Notes: generated by a model from the sequence alone, not told the origin. Positions 20,990 to 30,428 are shown, numbered from the stretch's first letter. The stretch: 64,000 bases of DNA from CAYWPG01 sp964460035 (GCA_964460035.1 CAYWPG010000004.1:1-64000), one strand, 5' to 3'. Numbers and translations: made by a program.

Positions 20990-22041
20990 CAGTCGAAGCT
21001 CCTCAAGGCGAGCCCGCAGGCAACCATCAAAGCGGGCGCATCTTCTACGAGCAGCTGCGGGCGTACGCGGCTGGCAATCGTCATGTTGCTGAAAGGGTTG
21101 GCGACCGAGGCGCCGGTCCCGGTCTGCGCCTCGATGAGCTCCACGATGCCGGGCATGGCCGCGCAGCCGCCGCCGAGCAGAATGTGATCGACGCTGTTGT
21201 GCTGCCCGGAGCCGAAGAAGAACTGCAGCGACCGGGCCACCTGCTGGGCTACGGCTTCCTTGAACGGCATCAGGACTTCTTCCTCGTAGCCCTCCGGCAG
21301 GTTGCCTTGCCGTTTGGCGCGGCCGGCTTCCTCCAGGCTTAGGCCGTAGCGGCGCATGATCTCGTCGGTGAGCTGCTTGCCGCCGAAGATCTGCTCGCGG
21401 GTATAGACGATCTTGCCCTCCTGCACGACGGTGAGGGTGGTGATCGTCGCGCCTATGTCTACGATAGCGACGGTATCGCTGCCCAGGGGCAGTTGCGGGG
21501 CGAGCAGCGAGAACGCGTTCTCGATCGCGTAGCTCTCCACGTCCATCACGCGCGGCGTCAGGCCGGCCAGGATCAGCGCTTCGGTGCGTGCCTCGACGTT
21601 CTCGCTGCGCGAGGCCACCAGCAGCACTTCGATCTCTTCCGGCGTGCGGCCGGGGCCCAAGATCTGGAAGTCCAGATGGACTTCTCGCAGCGGGAAAGGA
21701 ATATGCTGGTCGGCCTGCAGCTCGACGTGCGCTTCCAGCTCGTCTTCGCTCAGATTCGCGGGCAGGGTGACGGTCTTGCTGATGGCCGCGGAGGCCGGTA
21801 CCGCCGCAGCCACATTTTTCCCCTTGCAGCCGGCACGCCTGACGGCGGCCTTGATGGTCGCCGCTACCGCTTCTATGTCCGCGATGTTCTTCTCGATTAC
21901 CGCATTGGCAGGCAAGGGCTCGACGGCATAGCTCTCAACCCTGAAGCGGTTGTCGTGGCGTCCCAGCTCCAGCACCTTCACCGCCGTCGAGCTGATGTCC
22001 ACCCCCAGGTCGGGGGTGCGCTTTCTGGTGAACAGGCCCAC
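20989..22041 (-). CDS. pilM: Type IV pilus actin-like ATPase PilM
   Basis: A 350-residue cytoplasmic protein of the actin/FtsA fold that binds the PilN tail. It has the N-terminal LGVDISSTAVKVLEL nucleotide-fold segment, a central DIGATITTLTVV phosphate-binding strand, and GGGCAAMPG near the C-terminus. It is the first gene of pilMNOPQ and is transcribed away from ponA. The ~175-base divergent region should hold its promoter. A TTGACA hexamer occurs on the minus strand at 22100-22105, but no -10 box at normal spacing goes with it. Confidence 0.96.
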   Translation of the reverse strand: MGLFTRKRTPDLGVDISSTAVKVLELGRHDNRFRVESYAVEPLPANAVIEKNIADIEAVAATIKAAVRRAGCKGKNVAAAVPASAAISKTVTLPANLSEDELEAHVELQADQHIPFPLREVHLDFQILGPGRTPEEIEVLLVASRSENVEARTEALILAGLTPRVMDVESYAIENAFSLLAPQLPLGSDTVAIVDIGATITTLTVVQEGKIVYTREQIFGGKQLTDEIMRRYGLSLEEAGRAKRQGNLPEGYEEEVLMPFKEAVAQQVARSLQFFFGSGQHNSVDHILLGGGCAAMPGIVELIEAQTGTGASVANPFSNMTIASRVRPQLLVEDAPALMVACGLALRSFD

Positions 22042-22173
22042 TCTATTTTTCCTTGTTATGTTGTCGGCTTGCGGGGCAGACGTGTGTACTGACGTTCAAT
22101 GTCAACTGCAAATATAGATCAAGCCGTGCAAAACAGAAAAGTACGACCAGTTAACCGATGACCCTCCTTGCCC

Positions 22174-22182
22174 TGTTATACT
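22174..22182 (+). promoter_or_regulatory. Extended -10 promoter for ponA
   Basis: TG-T-TATACT at 22174-22182 is an extended -10 element with five of six consensus bases in the hexamer. A weak TTAACC lies at 22151 with a 20-base spacer, so recognition would rest on the extended -10. Transcription would start near 22189, about 29 bases before the ponA ATG. Confidence 0.5.
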
Positions 22183-22217
22183 TCGTTGCGTCCACGCCGG
22201 GCTGAGAACAATCCGTC

Positions 22218-24641
22218 ATGAAACGCCTAGTCAAGTATTTGTTTATTCTGGCTGTTGTGCTGGCAGTGGCGGCTGGCGCAGCCGGCGGTGCCGTTTACAT
22301 GATGCTCGCTCCCAAGCTCCCGCCGGTGGAAGCTCTGCGCGACGTGCATCTGCAAGTGCCGCTACGGGTTTTTACCAAGGACGGGGAGCTTATCGCCGAG
22401 TTCGGCGAAATGCGGCGGATTCCGCTGCGCTATGAAGAGATTCCGCCGCTGATGATTCAGGCCTTTCTGGCCGCCGAGGACGAGCGCTTCTTCTCCCACC
22501 CTGGGGTGGACTATCAAGGCTTGTTGCGGGCTGTCTGGCACCTGGTGCGCACCGGCGAGAAGGGCCCAGGGGGCAGCACCATTACGATGCAGGTGGCGCG
22601 CAATTTCTTCCTGAGCCGAGAGAAGACCTATCTGCGCAAGGCCAACGAGATCCTGCTGGCACTGAAGATCGACCGGGAGTTGAGCAAGGAGGAGATCCTA
22701 GAGCTCTATCTGAACAAGATCTTCCTGGGGCACCGCGCGTATGGCGTCGGGGCGGCCGCGCAGATTTACTACGGTCGTCCGCCCTCCGAGCTGACCATTG
22801 CGGAGATCGCGATGATCGCGGGGTTGCCGCAGGCGCCCTCCACGGCCAATCCCGTCAGCAATCCGCGGGCGGCGCTGCAGCGTCGCGCCTATGTGCTGCG
22901 CCGAATGCTCACGCTGGGTGTGATCGACAGGCAGCAGTTCGAGGAAGCGATGGCGGCCCCGGTGACCGCGCGCATCCACGGCATCGAACCCGGGGTCGAG
23001 GCTCCTCATCTGGCGGAAATGGTGCGGGCCGAGATGGTCGCGCGGTTCGGCGCCGAGGAGGCCTACACCGGCGGCTACGAAGTCATCACGACCATAGACG
23101 GGCGCATGCAGACAGCGGCCAACCGCGCAGTGCGTAATGGGCTGCTCGCCTACGACGAGCGTCATGGCTACCGCGGGCCCATTGGGAAGCTCACCGAGCA
23201 GCAGATGCTCGATTCCGAGGCGCGCCGCACGGCGCTGGCCTCCTATCGCCCCGTGGGGGGCCTGCTGCCGGCGCTGGTGACAGGGGTGGACGATGATGGC
23301 GCGGACATCTATTTGCCCTCCCTCGATGAGGAAGTGCGTCTGCCCAAGGCGGGCCTGGCCTGGGCACGGCCTTTTCTCAGCCGCGACTCGCAAGGACGCT
23401 TCCCCAGCAAGCCGGCGGATGTGCTCGCGGTAGGCGACGTCATTCGGGTGCGCCTGACCGAGGAAGGCTACCGCTTGGCGCAACAGCCGGAGCCGGAGGC
23501 CGCGCTGGTGGCTATGGCGCCGGACGACGGCCGCCTGCTGGCGCTTGCCGGCGGCTTCGATTTCTACCAGAGCCGCTTCAATCGGGTGACGCAGGCGCAG
23601 CGCCAGCCCGGTTCGAGCTTCAAGCCTTTCATCTACTCGGCGGCACTGGAGCGCGATTTCACGCCGGCAACGATAGTGAACGACGCACCGGTGGTTTTCC
23701 GTGACGAAGCGCTGGAGGGCACTTGGCGGCCCGAAAACTACTCGCGCCGCTTCTACGGCCCGACGCGTTTGCGCGAGGCGCTGACGCACTCGCGCAACCT
23801 GGTCTCCATTCGGGTGCTCCAAAGCATAGGGATAGGCTATGCGATAGAGCACCTGGAGAACTTCGGCTTCGCCGCCGATCGCATGCCGCGGAACCTCTCG
23901 CTCTCGCTGGGTAGTCCCAGCGTGACCCCGCTGGAACTTACCACCGGCTATGCGGTATTCGCGAACGGGGGATATTTGGTCGAGCCCTGGTTTATCGAGC
24001 AGATCCGCGATAGCGACGGCAAGGTCATATTCGCCGCCAGCCCGAAAACCGCCTGTGAGGATTGTTCGATGCCGGAGGTGGAGAACGATGAGCTTGTCGA
24101 GGTGGGAGGCGAGGAGATTGCCGAACCGGTGGTGACTCCAGTGCCCGCTCCGCGGACGATTACGCCGCAGAACGCGTACTTGATGACCTCGATGATGCGC
24201 GATGCGGTGCGCTACGGCACCGGCCGCCGCCTGTTGCAGCTTGGGCGCAGCGATTTGGCGGGCAAGACCGGCACGACCAATGAACAGCGCGATGCCTGGT
24301 TCTCCGGATACAACGGCGATATCGTCGCTACCGTGTGGCTGGGCTTCGATAAGCACGATCCGCTAGGCGCGGGGGAAACGGGCTCGACGGCCGCGTTGCC
24401 CGTGTGGCTGGATTTCATGCGCGTCGCGCTCGCCGACAAGCCCGAGCGGACATTGCCGCAGCCGGAAGGACTGGTAACGGTGCGCATCGATCCCGATACT
24501 GGTTATGCCACCACGGCCGACAACCCGCGTGCGATCTTCGAGGTGTTCTACGCCGATAAGGTACCGCCCGCGGACAGCGAACTCGGCGGCCCGCCCTCGG
24601 GAGGCGGTTCGGAGGCGGGTGGAGCCGGTACGCTGTTCTGA
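22218..24641 (+). CDS. mrcA: Penicillin-binding protein 1A (bifunctional transglycosylase/transpeptidase)
   Basis: A class A PBP that polymerises and crosslinks peptidoglycan, 807 residues. One N-terminal transmembrane helix (about 8-30) is followed by a GT51 glycosyltransferase domain with catalytic E87 in EDERFF and GGSTITMQ near 119-126. An OB-like insert and the transpeptidase domain follow, with SSFK near 466, an SRN motif, and KTGTT near 683. Also called ponA. It is divergent from pilMNOPQ, an arrangement shared with Pseudomonas. Confidence 0.97.
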   Translation: MKRLVKYLFILAVVLAVAAGAAGGAVYMMLAPKLPPVEALRDVHLQVPLRVFTKDGELIAEFGEMRRIPLRYEEIPPLMIQAFLAAEDERFFSHPGVDYQGLLRAVWHLVRTGEKGPGGSTITMQVARNFFLSREKTYLRKANEILLALKIDRELSKEEILELYLNKIFLGHRAYGVGAAAQIYYGRPPSELTIAEIAMIAGLPQAPSTANPVSNPRAALQRRAYVLRRMLTLGVIDRQQFEEAMAAPVTARIHGIEPGVEAPHLAEMVRAEMVARFGAEEAYTGGYEVITTIDGRMQTAANRAVRNGLLAYDERHGYRGPIGKLTEQQMLDSEARRTALASYRPVGGLLPALVTGVDDDGADIYLPSLDEEVRLPKAGLAWARPFLSRDSQGRFPSKPADVLAVGDVIRVRLTEEGYRLAQQPEPEAALVAMAPDDGRLLALAGGFDFYQSRFNRVTQAQRQPGSSFKPFIYSAALERDFTPATIVNDAPVVFRDEALEGTWRPENYSRRFYGPTRLREALTHSRNLVSIRVLQSIGIGYAIEHLENFGFAADRMPRNLSLSLGSPSVTPLELTTGYAVFANGGYLVEPWFIEQIRDSDGKVIFAASPKTACEDCSMPEVENDELVEVGGEEIAEPVVTPVPAPRTITPQNAYLMTSMMRDAVRYGTGRRLLQLGRSDLAGKTGTTNEQRDAWFSGYNGDIVATVWLGFDKHDPLGAGETGSTAALPVWLDFMRVALADKPERTLPQPEGLVTVRIDPDTGYATTADNPRAIFEVFYADKVPPADSELGGPPSGGGSEAGGAGTLF

Positions 24642-24739
24642 GCGCGGTGCCCGGCAATGCCGGTATTGCCCGAGTTCGCGCTTGCACCTCAGGTTGGCCG
24701 CCGAGCTTGGGCGGCGCAGGGTCGATAGAGGAGTTCGTC

Positions 24740-25348
24740 ATGGCAAAGCGCAGCAGCACGCGTGACGACCGTATGCGCCAACGGCTTACCATCGAAGCGG
24801 CCCGTATCATGGCCGAGGAGGGCGTAGGAGACTACGCCGCCGCGAAGCGCAAGGCCGCCGAGCGCCTGGGCGCCCCCGATACGCGCAATCTTCCCGCGAA
24901 CCGCGAGATTCAGGCGGCGCTGGAAGAGTATCAGCGCCTTTTCTACGGTGATGAGCAGCTGGTGCGCATCCGCAAGCTGCGGGCGCGCGCGCTGGAGGCC
25001 ATGGAGTTTCTCGCGCAGTTTCAGCCACGTTTGGTCGGGTCGGTGCTCAACGGCACCGCCGGACCGCATTCGGACGTCAATCTGCACGTGTTCGCGGAAA
25101 CTCCAGAGGAAGTCGTGCTGTTCCTGCTCGAACACCGGATCCCGTTCGAGACTACCGAGCGCAGGCTGCGGTTCGGCAAGGACGATTACGTCAGCTTCCC
25201 CGTCTACCGCTTTACCGCAGGCGATACCGTCTTCGACTTGACGGTATTCGGCCGGTCCGGGCTTCGCCAGGCGCCACGCAGCCGCATCGATGGACAGCCC
25301 ATGCAGCGGGCCAGTGTGGCGGCCGTCAAGGAGATGCTGGAAGTCTGA
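24740..25348 (+). CDS. Conserved protein with degenerate nucleotidyltransferase-like fold
   Basis: A 202-residue soluble protein; AGGAG lies 6 bases before the ATG. Residues 1-75 are helical and basic, with an EAARIMAEEG stretch superficially like a TetR helix-turn-helix. Residues 95-170 look like a nucleotidyltransferase core: G100-S101, then D112-V-N114 where DxD is expected, and a later acidic strand FDLTVF with D166. The second catalytic acid appears replaced by asparagine. I do not recognise a named function. It follows ponA by about 100 bases and converges on gltA across a terminator. Confidence 0.75.
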   Translation: MAKRSSTRDDRMRQRLTIEAARIMAEEGVGDYAAAKRKAAERLGAPDTRNLPANREIQAALEEYQRLFYGDEQLVRIRKLRARALEAMEFLAQFQPRLVGSVLNGTAGPHSDVNLHVFAETPEEVVLFLLEHRIPFETTERRLRFGKDDYVSFPVYRFTAGDTVFDLTVFGRSGLRQAPRSRIDGQPMQRASVAAVKEMLEV

Positions 25349-25383
25349 GCCAGACCGCGGTCGCGAGGATCCCTCGGATACGA

Positions 25384-25411
25384 AAAAGCCCGGCTTTGCG
25401 GCCGGGCTTTT
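25384..25411. terminator. Bidirectional intrinsic terminator between the 24740 gene and gltA
   Basis: AAAAGCCCGGC (25384-25394) pairs with GCCGGGCTTTT (25401-25411) around TTTGCG. With a G/C core flanked by A and T runs, it can terminate both the plus-strand gene ending at 25348 and the minus-strand gltA ending at 25437. Confidence 0.9.
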
Positions 25412-25436
25412 CTCTTCGTGGCGATCCAGAGCGCGG

Positions 25437-26732
25437 TTAGCGCTTGTCGATTTCCACGTAGTCGCGCTTGGCAGCGCCGGTGTAAATCTGCCGGGGCCGG
25501 CCGATACGCTGCTCGGGGTCGGCGATCATCTCCATCCACTGAGCCATCCAGCCCGGCGTGCGCCCAAGGGCGAACAGCACGGTGAAGAACTCCGTGGGGA
25601 TGCCCAGCGCCTTGTAGATGATGCCGGAGTAGAAGTCCACGTTGGGGTAGAGCTTGCGCTCGACGAAGTAGTCGTCCTTCAGCGCGATCTCTTCCAGGCG
25701 CATCGCCAGCTCGAGCTGCGGGTCATTCTTGATGCCCAGCTCGTTGAGCACCTCGTGGCAGGTCTTGCGGATGATGGCTGCCCGCGGATCGTAGTTCTTG
25801 TACACACGGTGGCCAAAGCCCATGAGGCGGAACGGATCGTTCTTGTCCTTGGCCTTGGCGATGAACTTGGGCACGTTCTCCACGGTGCCGATTTCTTCGA
25901 GCATGTTCAGCACCGCCTCGTTCGCGCCGCCGTGCGCGGGTCCCCACAGGGCAGCGCAGCCCGCGGCGATAGCCGCAAAGGGGTTGGTGCCGGTGGAGCC
26001 GGCCAAGCGTACCGTGGAGGTGGAGGCGTTCTGCTCGTGATCGGCGTGCAGGATGAGCAGCTGATCGAGCGCCTTCTCGGCAATCGGGTTGATCTCGTAT
26101 TCCTCGCTGGGCCGCGAGAACAGCATGTTCAGGAAGTTGCCGCAGTAGCTCAGCGCGTTCTTGGGATAGACGAACGGCTCGCCGATGATGTGCTTGAAGG
26201 CCGCCGCGGCGATAGTGGGCATCTTGGCGATAATGCGATGTGCGCAAAGCTCGCGGCTTTCAGGGTCGTTGACGTCAATGCTCTCGTGATAGAAGGCGGA
26301 TAGCGAGCCGACCACTGCCGTGAGCATCGCCATCGGGTGGGCATTGTGGTGAAAACCGTTGAAGAAGCGCTTCAGGCTCTCGTTCACCATGGTGTGCTTG
26401 GTGATCGACGTCTGGAACTTCTCCAGCTGTTCGGCGTTAGGCAGTTCGCCGTAGAGCAACAGGTACGAGACCTCGAGGAAGGTGCTCTTCTCCGCGAGCT
26501 GTTCGATCGGATAACCCCGATACAGCAGCACGCCTTCGTCGCCATCGATGAACGTGATATCGCTGCGGCAGCTGGCGGTGGAGGTGAAACCTGGGTCGTA
26601 GGTGAAGTAGCCGAATTCGCTGTATAGGTTCTTGATGTCGACGACGTCTGGGCCGTGGGTGCCGCTCCGGATCGGGAACTCGACGGTCTTGCCGGTAGCG
26701 CTGTCGGTAACGGTGAGGGTCTTCTGCGACAT
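25437..26732 (-). CDS. gltA: Citrate synthase GltA
   Basis: Condenses acetyl-CoA and oxaloacetate to citrate, entry to the TCA cycle. The 431-residue length fits the hexameric type II enzyme of Gram-negative bacteria, which is normally inhibited by NADH. Motifs are LHADHEQNASTSTVR, the catalytic histidine in GPAHGGANEAV, GFGHRVYKNYDPRA, and the catalytic-aspartate region VDFYSGIIYKALG. The ATG at 26732 is chosen because TAGGAGAG lies about 8 bases upstream. It is monocistronic, with a shared terminator at its 3' end. Confidence 0.97.
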   Translation of the reverse strand: MSQKTLTVTDSATGKTVEFPIRSGTHGPDVVDIKNLYSEFGYFTYDPGFTSTASCRSDITFIDGDEGVLLYRGYPIEQLAEKSTFLEVSYLLLYGELPNAEQLEKFQTSITKHTMVNESLKRFFNGFHHNAHPMAMLTAVVGSLSAFYHESIDVNDPESRELCAHRIIAKMPTIAAAAFKHIIGEPFVYPKNALSYCGNFLNMLFSRPSEEYEINPIAEKALDQLLILHADHEQNASTSTVRLAGSTGTNPFAAIAAGCAALWGPAHGGANEAVLNMLEEIGTVENVPKFIAKAKDKNDPFRLMGFGHRVYKNYDPRAAIIRKTCHEVLNELGIKNDPQLELAMRLEEIALKDDYFVERKLYPNVDFYSGIIYKALGIPTEFFTVLFALGRTPGWMAQWMEMIADPEQRIGRPRQIYTGAAKRDYVEIDKR

Positions 26733-27085
26733 GGAACGCTCTCCTAAACTCGCTTTTAACCGTGATCCACGGTATGCAATGCCGAAAGCGACCACGGTCG
26801 GCCGCTCGCTGCCAGCCGCGTCCTTCTAATAATGCGCGCTTGCCTGCACGGATGGATGCCCGGCGTTGGCAGATGATGGTGTGACCCTGCTGGCGCTACG
26901 TTGCGCTGTACGTTCCCTCGTCGAGCAGGTCATCAGGCCGCGCAGATAGTATCAATAAACCCCGGGGGCGGGAAGCGGGAACGCTGCACTGCGATATATC
27001 CATTGCGGGCTGTCGTTCGAAGCTGTGGCTGGTTCGACAAAGGCTGCGGCATGGCCAGAACACTATCTGGCGGCGGTGCGGACAC
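26733..27085. other. Intergenic region upstream of gltA with no gene seen
   Basis: About 350 bases between the gltA start and the rpmE2 terminator, both on the minus strand. It must contain the gltA promoter, but no -35/-10 pair close to consensus was found. No tRNA fold or credible small gene was recognised. Confidence 0.4.
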
Positions 27086-27114
27086 AAAAAAACGCCCTGC
27101 ATGCGAGCAGGGCG
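27086..27114 (-). terminator. Intrinsic terminator downstream of rpmE2
   Basis: On the minus strand CGCCCTGC, loop TCGCAT and GCAGGGCG form an 8-bp stem (27093-27114) followed by seven T residues (27092-27086). It lies 29 bases after the rpmE2 stop. Confidence 0.9.
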
Positions 27115-27142
27115 CTTCTTTTTCGATAGCTGCAGCCGTTTA

Positions 27143-27403
27143 TTACTTGGCGCGCCGCGATAAGGTGCCGAACCTCTTGCGGAACTGGTCTACGCGGCCG
27201 CCGGTGTTGATCACGCGCTGCTTGCCGGTGAAGAACGGGTGGCTCTTGCTGGACACCTCGAGCTTGACCAGCGGGTATTCCTTACCGTCCTCCCACTTGA
27301 TCGTCTCCTTGGTTTGCACAGTGGAGCGGGTCAGGAAAGCGAAGTCGGTGGAGATGTCCTGGAACACCACTTCGCGATACTCGGGGTGAATGCCTTTCTT
27401 CAT
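27143..27403 (-). CDS. rpmE2: 50S ribosomal protein L31 type B
   Basis: An 86-residue ribosomal protein of the zinc-free (C-minus) L31 class: it begins MKKGIHPEYREVVF and lacks the CxxC zinc site. The ATG at 27403 has GAAGGTG about 7 bases upstream; the in-frame extension does not match the family. Type B L31 often replaces the zinc form when zinc is scarce under Zur control, but no obvious AT-rich Zur palindrome lies upstream, so it may be the only L31 of this organism. Confidence 0.95.
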   Translation of the reverse strand: MKKGIHPEYREVVFQDISTDFAFLTRSTVQTKETIKWEDGKEYPLVKLEVSSKSHPFFTGKQRVINTGGRVDQFRKRFGTLSRRAK

Positions 27404-27593
27404 GACTGCACCTTCGGTTGCAACGTCCGCCACTGCCGGCCGGGCCCAGAATGGGAAAAAGACGCCAAGCATAGACGCAGGGAGGGCCTATTTCAATAGG
27501 CAAAGCGAAGCGTTGCAAGTGATTTCGGCCGTTCGGACGCGCGAGAAGCGGCTTCTGCAACAATGGTCGCAAAGCCGGGTGCCAGCGGATGGG

Positions 27594-27962
27594 CTAGCGC
27601 CGCGTCCGGCTCGCCTCGCGGTCATCGCGGCGGCGAAAAGGGAGTATAGTGGCCGTCTTGCGAGGCCAGGAGCGGCCGCTGCGCAAAGCATCCAGTGCCG
27701 GCAGCAGTCCGCAATCGCCTAATAGCGAGTCCCACATCATCCGGGATATGCGGACGCACGCGGCTATCGGATTGGACGCGCGCTCGCGGGTGCGGTCGAT
27801 GCGCCACTGCAAGCTGCGCAGGCGCTCGCGGCGGCTGTGGGGCGTGTTCTCGATGAACTGGTGGATCACGGCCGCTCGCCGCGCCTCGAACGCTGCGGGG
27901 TCTTCCGCGGCCAGGCGCGCCCAGTCGTCGAAATCGAACGGTTTGCACGCTGTCCGTTGCAT
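27594..27962 (-). CDS. DUF3135 domain protein
   Basis: A 122-residue small basic protein. Its N-terminal pattern FDFDDWARLAAEDPAAFEARR and RLRSLQWRIDRTRERASNP match the DUF3135 family of gammaproteobacteria, whose function is unknown. GAGGAC lies about 8 bases before the ATG at 27962. The C-terminal tail is rich in arginine. The neighbours (rpmE2, rimO) both concern the ribosome, but no functional link can be claimed. Confidence 0.75.
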   Translation of the reverse strand: MQRTACKPFDFDDWARLAAEDPAAFEARRAAVIHQFIENTPHSRRERLRSLQWRIDRTRERASNPIAACVRISRMMWDSLLGDCGLLPALDALRSGRSWPRKTATILPFRRRDDREASRTRR

Positions 27963-28044
27963 GCCAGCGTCCTCATAAAGGGGCGCCGCTACGATCGGCG
28001 CCGACAGTTTAGACCTTAGCACATGCGACAGTTTCCGCACGGTG

Positions 28045-28073
28045 TTAACCGTCACGGTCAACCGGCGTATAGT
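28045..28073 (+). promoter_or_regulatory. Sigma-70-like promoter upstream of rimO
   Basis: TTAACC (28045-28050) and TATAGT (28068-28073) are separated by exactly 17 bases. They match four and five consensus bases respectively. Transcription would start near 28080, leaving a leader of about 160 bases before the rimO ATG. Confidence 0.5.
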
Positions 28074-28240
28074 GCCGCTACTTCTGACTCGAGAAAGCGC
28101 GATCGCTCCGGCTCCGCGCTGACGCAATCGCCCTCTACCGGTTCGGGCGGGTTGGAGCAGAACGAAGCGCTGGATGGTTTGTCCACCATTCTGTCAATAG
28201 GGTTGCTGCGGCACGTTGCAAAGTGCCCGAGTGGAGAAGG

Positions 28241-29560
28241 ATGAGCGCAAAACAGCCAAAGGTGGGATTCGTAAGTCTGGGGTGCCCGAAGGCGTTGGTC
28301 GACTCGGAGCGGATCCTTACGCAATTGCGGGCGGAAGGCTACGATCTGGTGCCGACTTACGAAGATGCCGATCTGGTGGTGGTGAACACTTGCGGCTTCA
28401 TCGATGCGGCGGTGGAAGAGTCGCTGGACGCGATCGGAGAGGCGTTGAGCGAGAACGGGCGCGTCATCGTCACCGGCTGTCTGGGCGCGAAAGAAGAAGT
28501 CATTCGCAACCAGCATCCGCAGGTGCTCAAGGTGACGGGGCCGCACGCTTATGAGGAAGTCATCGCGGCTGTGCACCAGCATTTGCCGCCCCGCCACGAT
28601 CCTTTCACCAGCCTGGTGCCGCCGCAGGGCATCAAGCTGACGCCACGGCATTACGCTTATCTGAAGATCTCCGAAGGCTGCAATCACCGCTGCACCTTCT
28701 GCATCATTCCCTCCATGCGCGGCGATCTGGTCAGTCGGCCGGTGGGCGAGGTGCTAGAGGAAGCGGAGCGGCTGGTCAAGGCGGGCGTGAAGGAGTTGCT
28801 GGTGATCTCGCAGGACACCAGCGCTTACGGCGTCGATATCAAGTACCGGACCGGCTTCTGGCGCGGGCGTCCGGTGCGTACGCGGATGACCGAATTGTGT
28901 CGGGCGCTGGGGGAGCTGGGGGCGTGGGTGCGCCTGCACTACGTCTACCCCTATCCGCATGTCGACGAGGTCATTCCGCTGATGGCCGAAGGCAAGCTGC
29001 TACCGTACCTGGACGTGCCACTGCAGCACGCCAGCCCGCGGGTGCTCAAGGCCATGCGGCGACCAGCATCCAGCGAGAGCAATCTGCGCCGTATCGAAGC
29101 CTGGCGGGAAATCTGTCCCGAGCTAACGCTGCGTTCGACCTTCATCGTCGGTTTTCCGGGCGAAACGGAAGCCGATTTCGAGGAATTGCTACAGTTTCTC
29201 GAAGCGGCGCAGCTCGATCGGGTAGGCTGTTTTACCTACTCTCCCGTCGAAGGCGCCCAGGCGAACAGTTTGCCCGACCCGGTGCCCGAGGAGGTGAAGC
29301 AGGAGCGGCTGGAGCGTTTCATGGCGCTGCAGGCACGCATCAGCGCGACCAAGCTGCAGGCGAAGATTGGTCGCCGGCTACGGGTGCTGGTCGACGCAGT
29401 GGATGCCGATGGCGCTGTGGCTCGCAGCGCGGCCGATGCGCCGGAAATCGACGGCGTGGTCTACATCGCCGATGGCGCCCACCTGCAGGCGGGCGATTGG
29501 GCGGATGTGACCGTGACGGGCGCCAGCGAGCACGATCTGGAAGCGCGCTGCCTGTCGTGA
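28241..29560 (+). CDS. rimO: Ribosomal protein S12 methylthiotransferase RimO
   Basis: A radical-SAM enzyme that adds a methylthio group to the conserved aspartate of ribosomal protein S12. The 439-residue protein has the N-terminal UPF0004 domain with auxiliary-cluster cysteines C15, C51 and C80, the radical SAM motif C147-x3-C151-x2-C154 (GCNHRCTFC), and a C-terminal TRAM domain. GGAGAAGG directly precedes the ATG at 28241; a GTG 18 bases upstream lacks a binding site. It converges with the retropepsin gene, 7 bases apart. Confidence 0.97.
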   Translation: MSAKQPKVGFVSLGCPKALVDSERILTQLRAEGYDLVPTYEDADLVVVNTCGFIDAAVEESLDAIGEALSENGRVIVTGCLGAKEEVIRNQHPQVLKVTGPHAYEEVIAAVHQHLPPRHDPFTSLVPPQGIKLTPRHYAYLKISEGCNHRCTFCIIPSMRGDLVSRPVGEVLEEAERLVKAGVKELLVISQDTSAYGVDIKYRTGFWRGRPVRTRMTELCRALGELGAWVRLHYVYPYPHVDEVIPLMAEGKLLPYLDVPLQHASPRVLKAMRRPASSESNLRRIEAWREICPELTLRSTFIVGFPGETEADFEELLQFLEAAQLDRVGCFTYSPVEGAQANSLPDPVPEEVKQERLERFMALQARISATKLQAKIGRRLRVLVDAVDADGAVARSAADAPEIDGVVYIADGAHLQAGDWADVTVTGASEHDLEARCLS

Positions 29561-29567
29561 CCTGCAC

Positions 29568-30101
29568 CTAATGCGGCGATTGCCGCAGCGTCAGGCTGTC
29601 GCCGCGCTGAATGAGTTCCAGCTCGCGCAGGAAACTCATCCCCAGCAGGATTTCCTCGCCGTCCATATGCGGGTTGATGGAGGCGCGTATCCCGGTCAGT
29701 TCCAATGGCCCCAGTTCCACCCGCTGCAGCTGCGTCATATAAGCGGTGACTACGCCGTTGGCCGTGCGGTACTGCCGCGGCGCGCCCCGTTTCAGTCCAA
29801 GGCGGGAGGCAACCGGTCCGGGGATGGATACATCGCTGGCGCCCGTATCGAGGAGGAAGGTGACGGACTGGCCGTTGATCCGGCCAGTGGCCAGATAATG
29901 GCCGTGCCGGCCCCGCTGCAAAGTGACTTCCCGGGTGCCATCGGCGCTGATCGAGCCCTGTGGGTTGCGGTTGGGATTGCGCTCGCGCTCCAGCCAGTGA
30001 TTGAAGCCCAGGGTAAGCAGTGCCAGCACAACCAGCCACATCGCGATGTACATTCCGCGACCGATTCGCTGACTGCTGTGTTCCGTCGCTGCGTCTTTCA
30101 T
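29568..30101 (-). CDS. Membrane-anchored retropepsin-like aspartic protease (TIGR02281 type)
   Basis: A 177-residue protein with one N-terminal transmembrane helix (about 17-34) and a periplasmic clan AA aspartic protease domain. The catalytic motif is LLDTGAS (D85-T-G87), with flanking GHYLATGRINGQSVTF and the later LLGMSFLRELEL, both typical of this bacterial family. Such enzymes are thought to work as homodimers, but their substrates are largely unknown. AAGGC lies before the ATG; the second in-frame methionine (17) is an alternative. Confidence 0.9.
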   Translation of the reverse strand: MKDAATEHSSQRIGRGMYIAMWLVVLALLTLGFNHWLERERNPNRNPQGSISADGTREVTLQRGRHGHYLATGRINGQSVTFLLDTGASDVSIPGPVASRLGLKRGAPRQYRTANGVVTAYMTQLQRVELGPLELTGIRASINPHMDGEEILLGMSFLRELELIQRGDSLTLRQSPH

Positions 30102-30428
30102 GTATTTGCCTTGCCGCTATGCGTTAACTGGTTGTAATTGCCGGGTTTGTCGCCGTTCGGAGACGGTTGCCCCGCTCTTGAGCGATGCGCTGCTTGTGAA
30201 GCGTTTCACCACCGCCGGCTCGATTCGTTCGCATGCTGCCATCTCACCGGGCGTTAGGTGATCGACCGCACAGAATGCCACCTTCGCCAGCGGTTAGCGT
30301 GGCCTGGCCAAAATGGGGCGGGAGCCCAGCGCAGTCTCCGGCGAGGCGATCGGAGTGCCGGCGTTCTCCGCCCCATCGACCAGTACACGACGAGCCCTGG
30401 TTAGGGTTCGCTGGGATGGAAAGTTTAA
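30102..30428. other. Intergenic region with no gene seen
   Basis: About 327 bases separate the divergent retropepsin and lipoprotein genes. No reading frame with a credible ribosome binding site, no clear promoter pair close to consensus and no repeat was recognised. Confidence 0.4.

Noticed and set aside
22698..24356. Minus-strand open frame of 552 codons opposite ponA
   Set aside because: Antisense shadow of the penicillin-binding protein gene; arginine- and histidine-rich, without domains.
25188..25372. Possible TetR regulator call for the gene at 24740
   Set aside because: Only the first helix resembles TetR; the rest fits a nucleotidyltransferase-like fold better.
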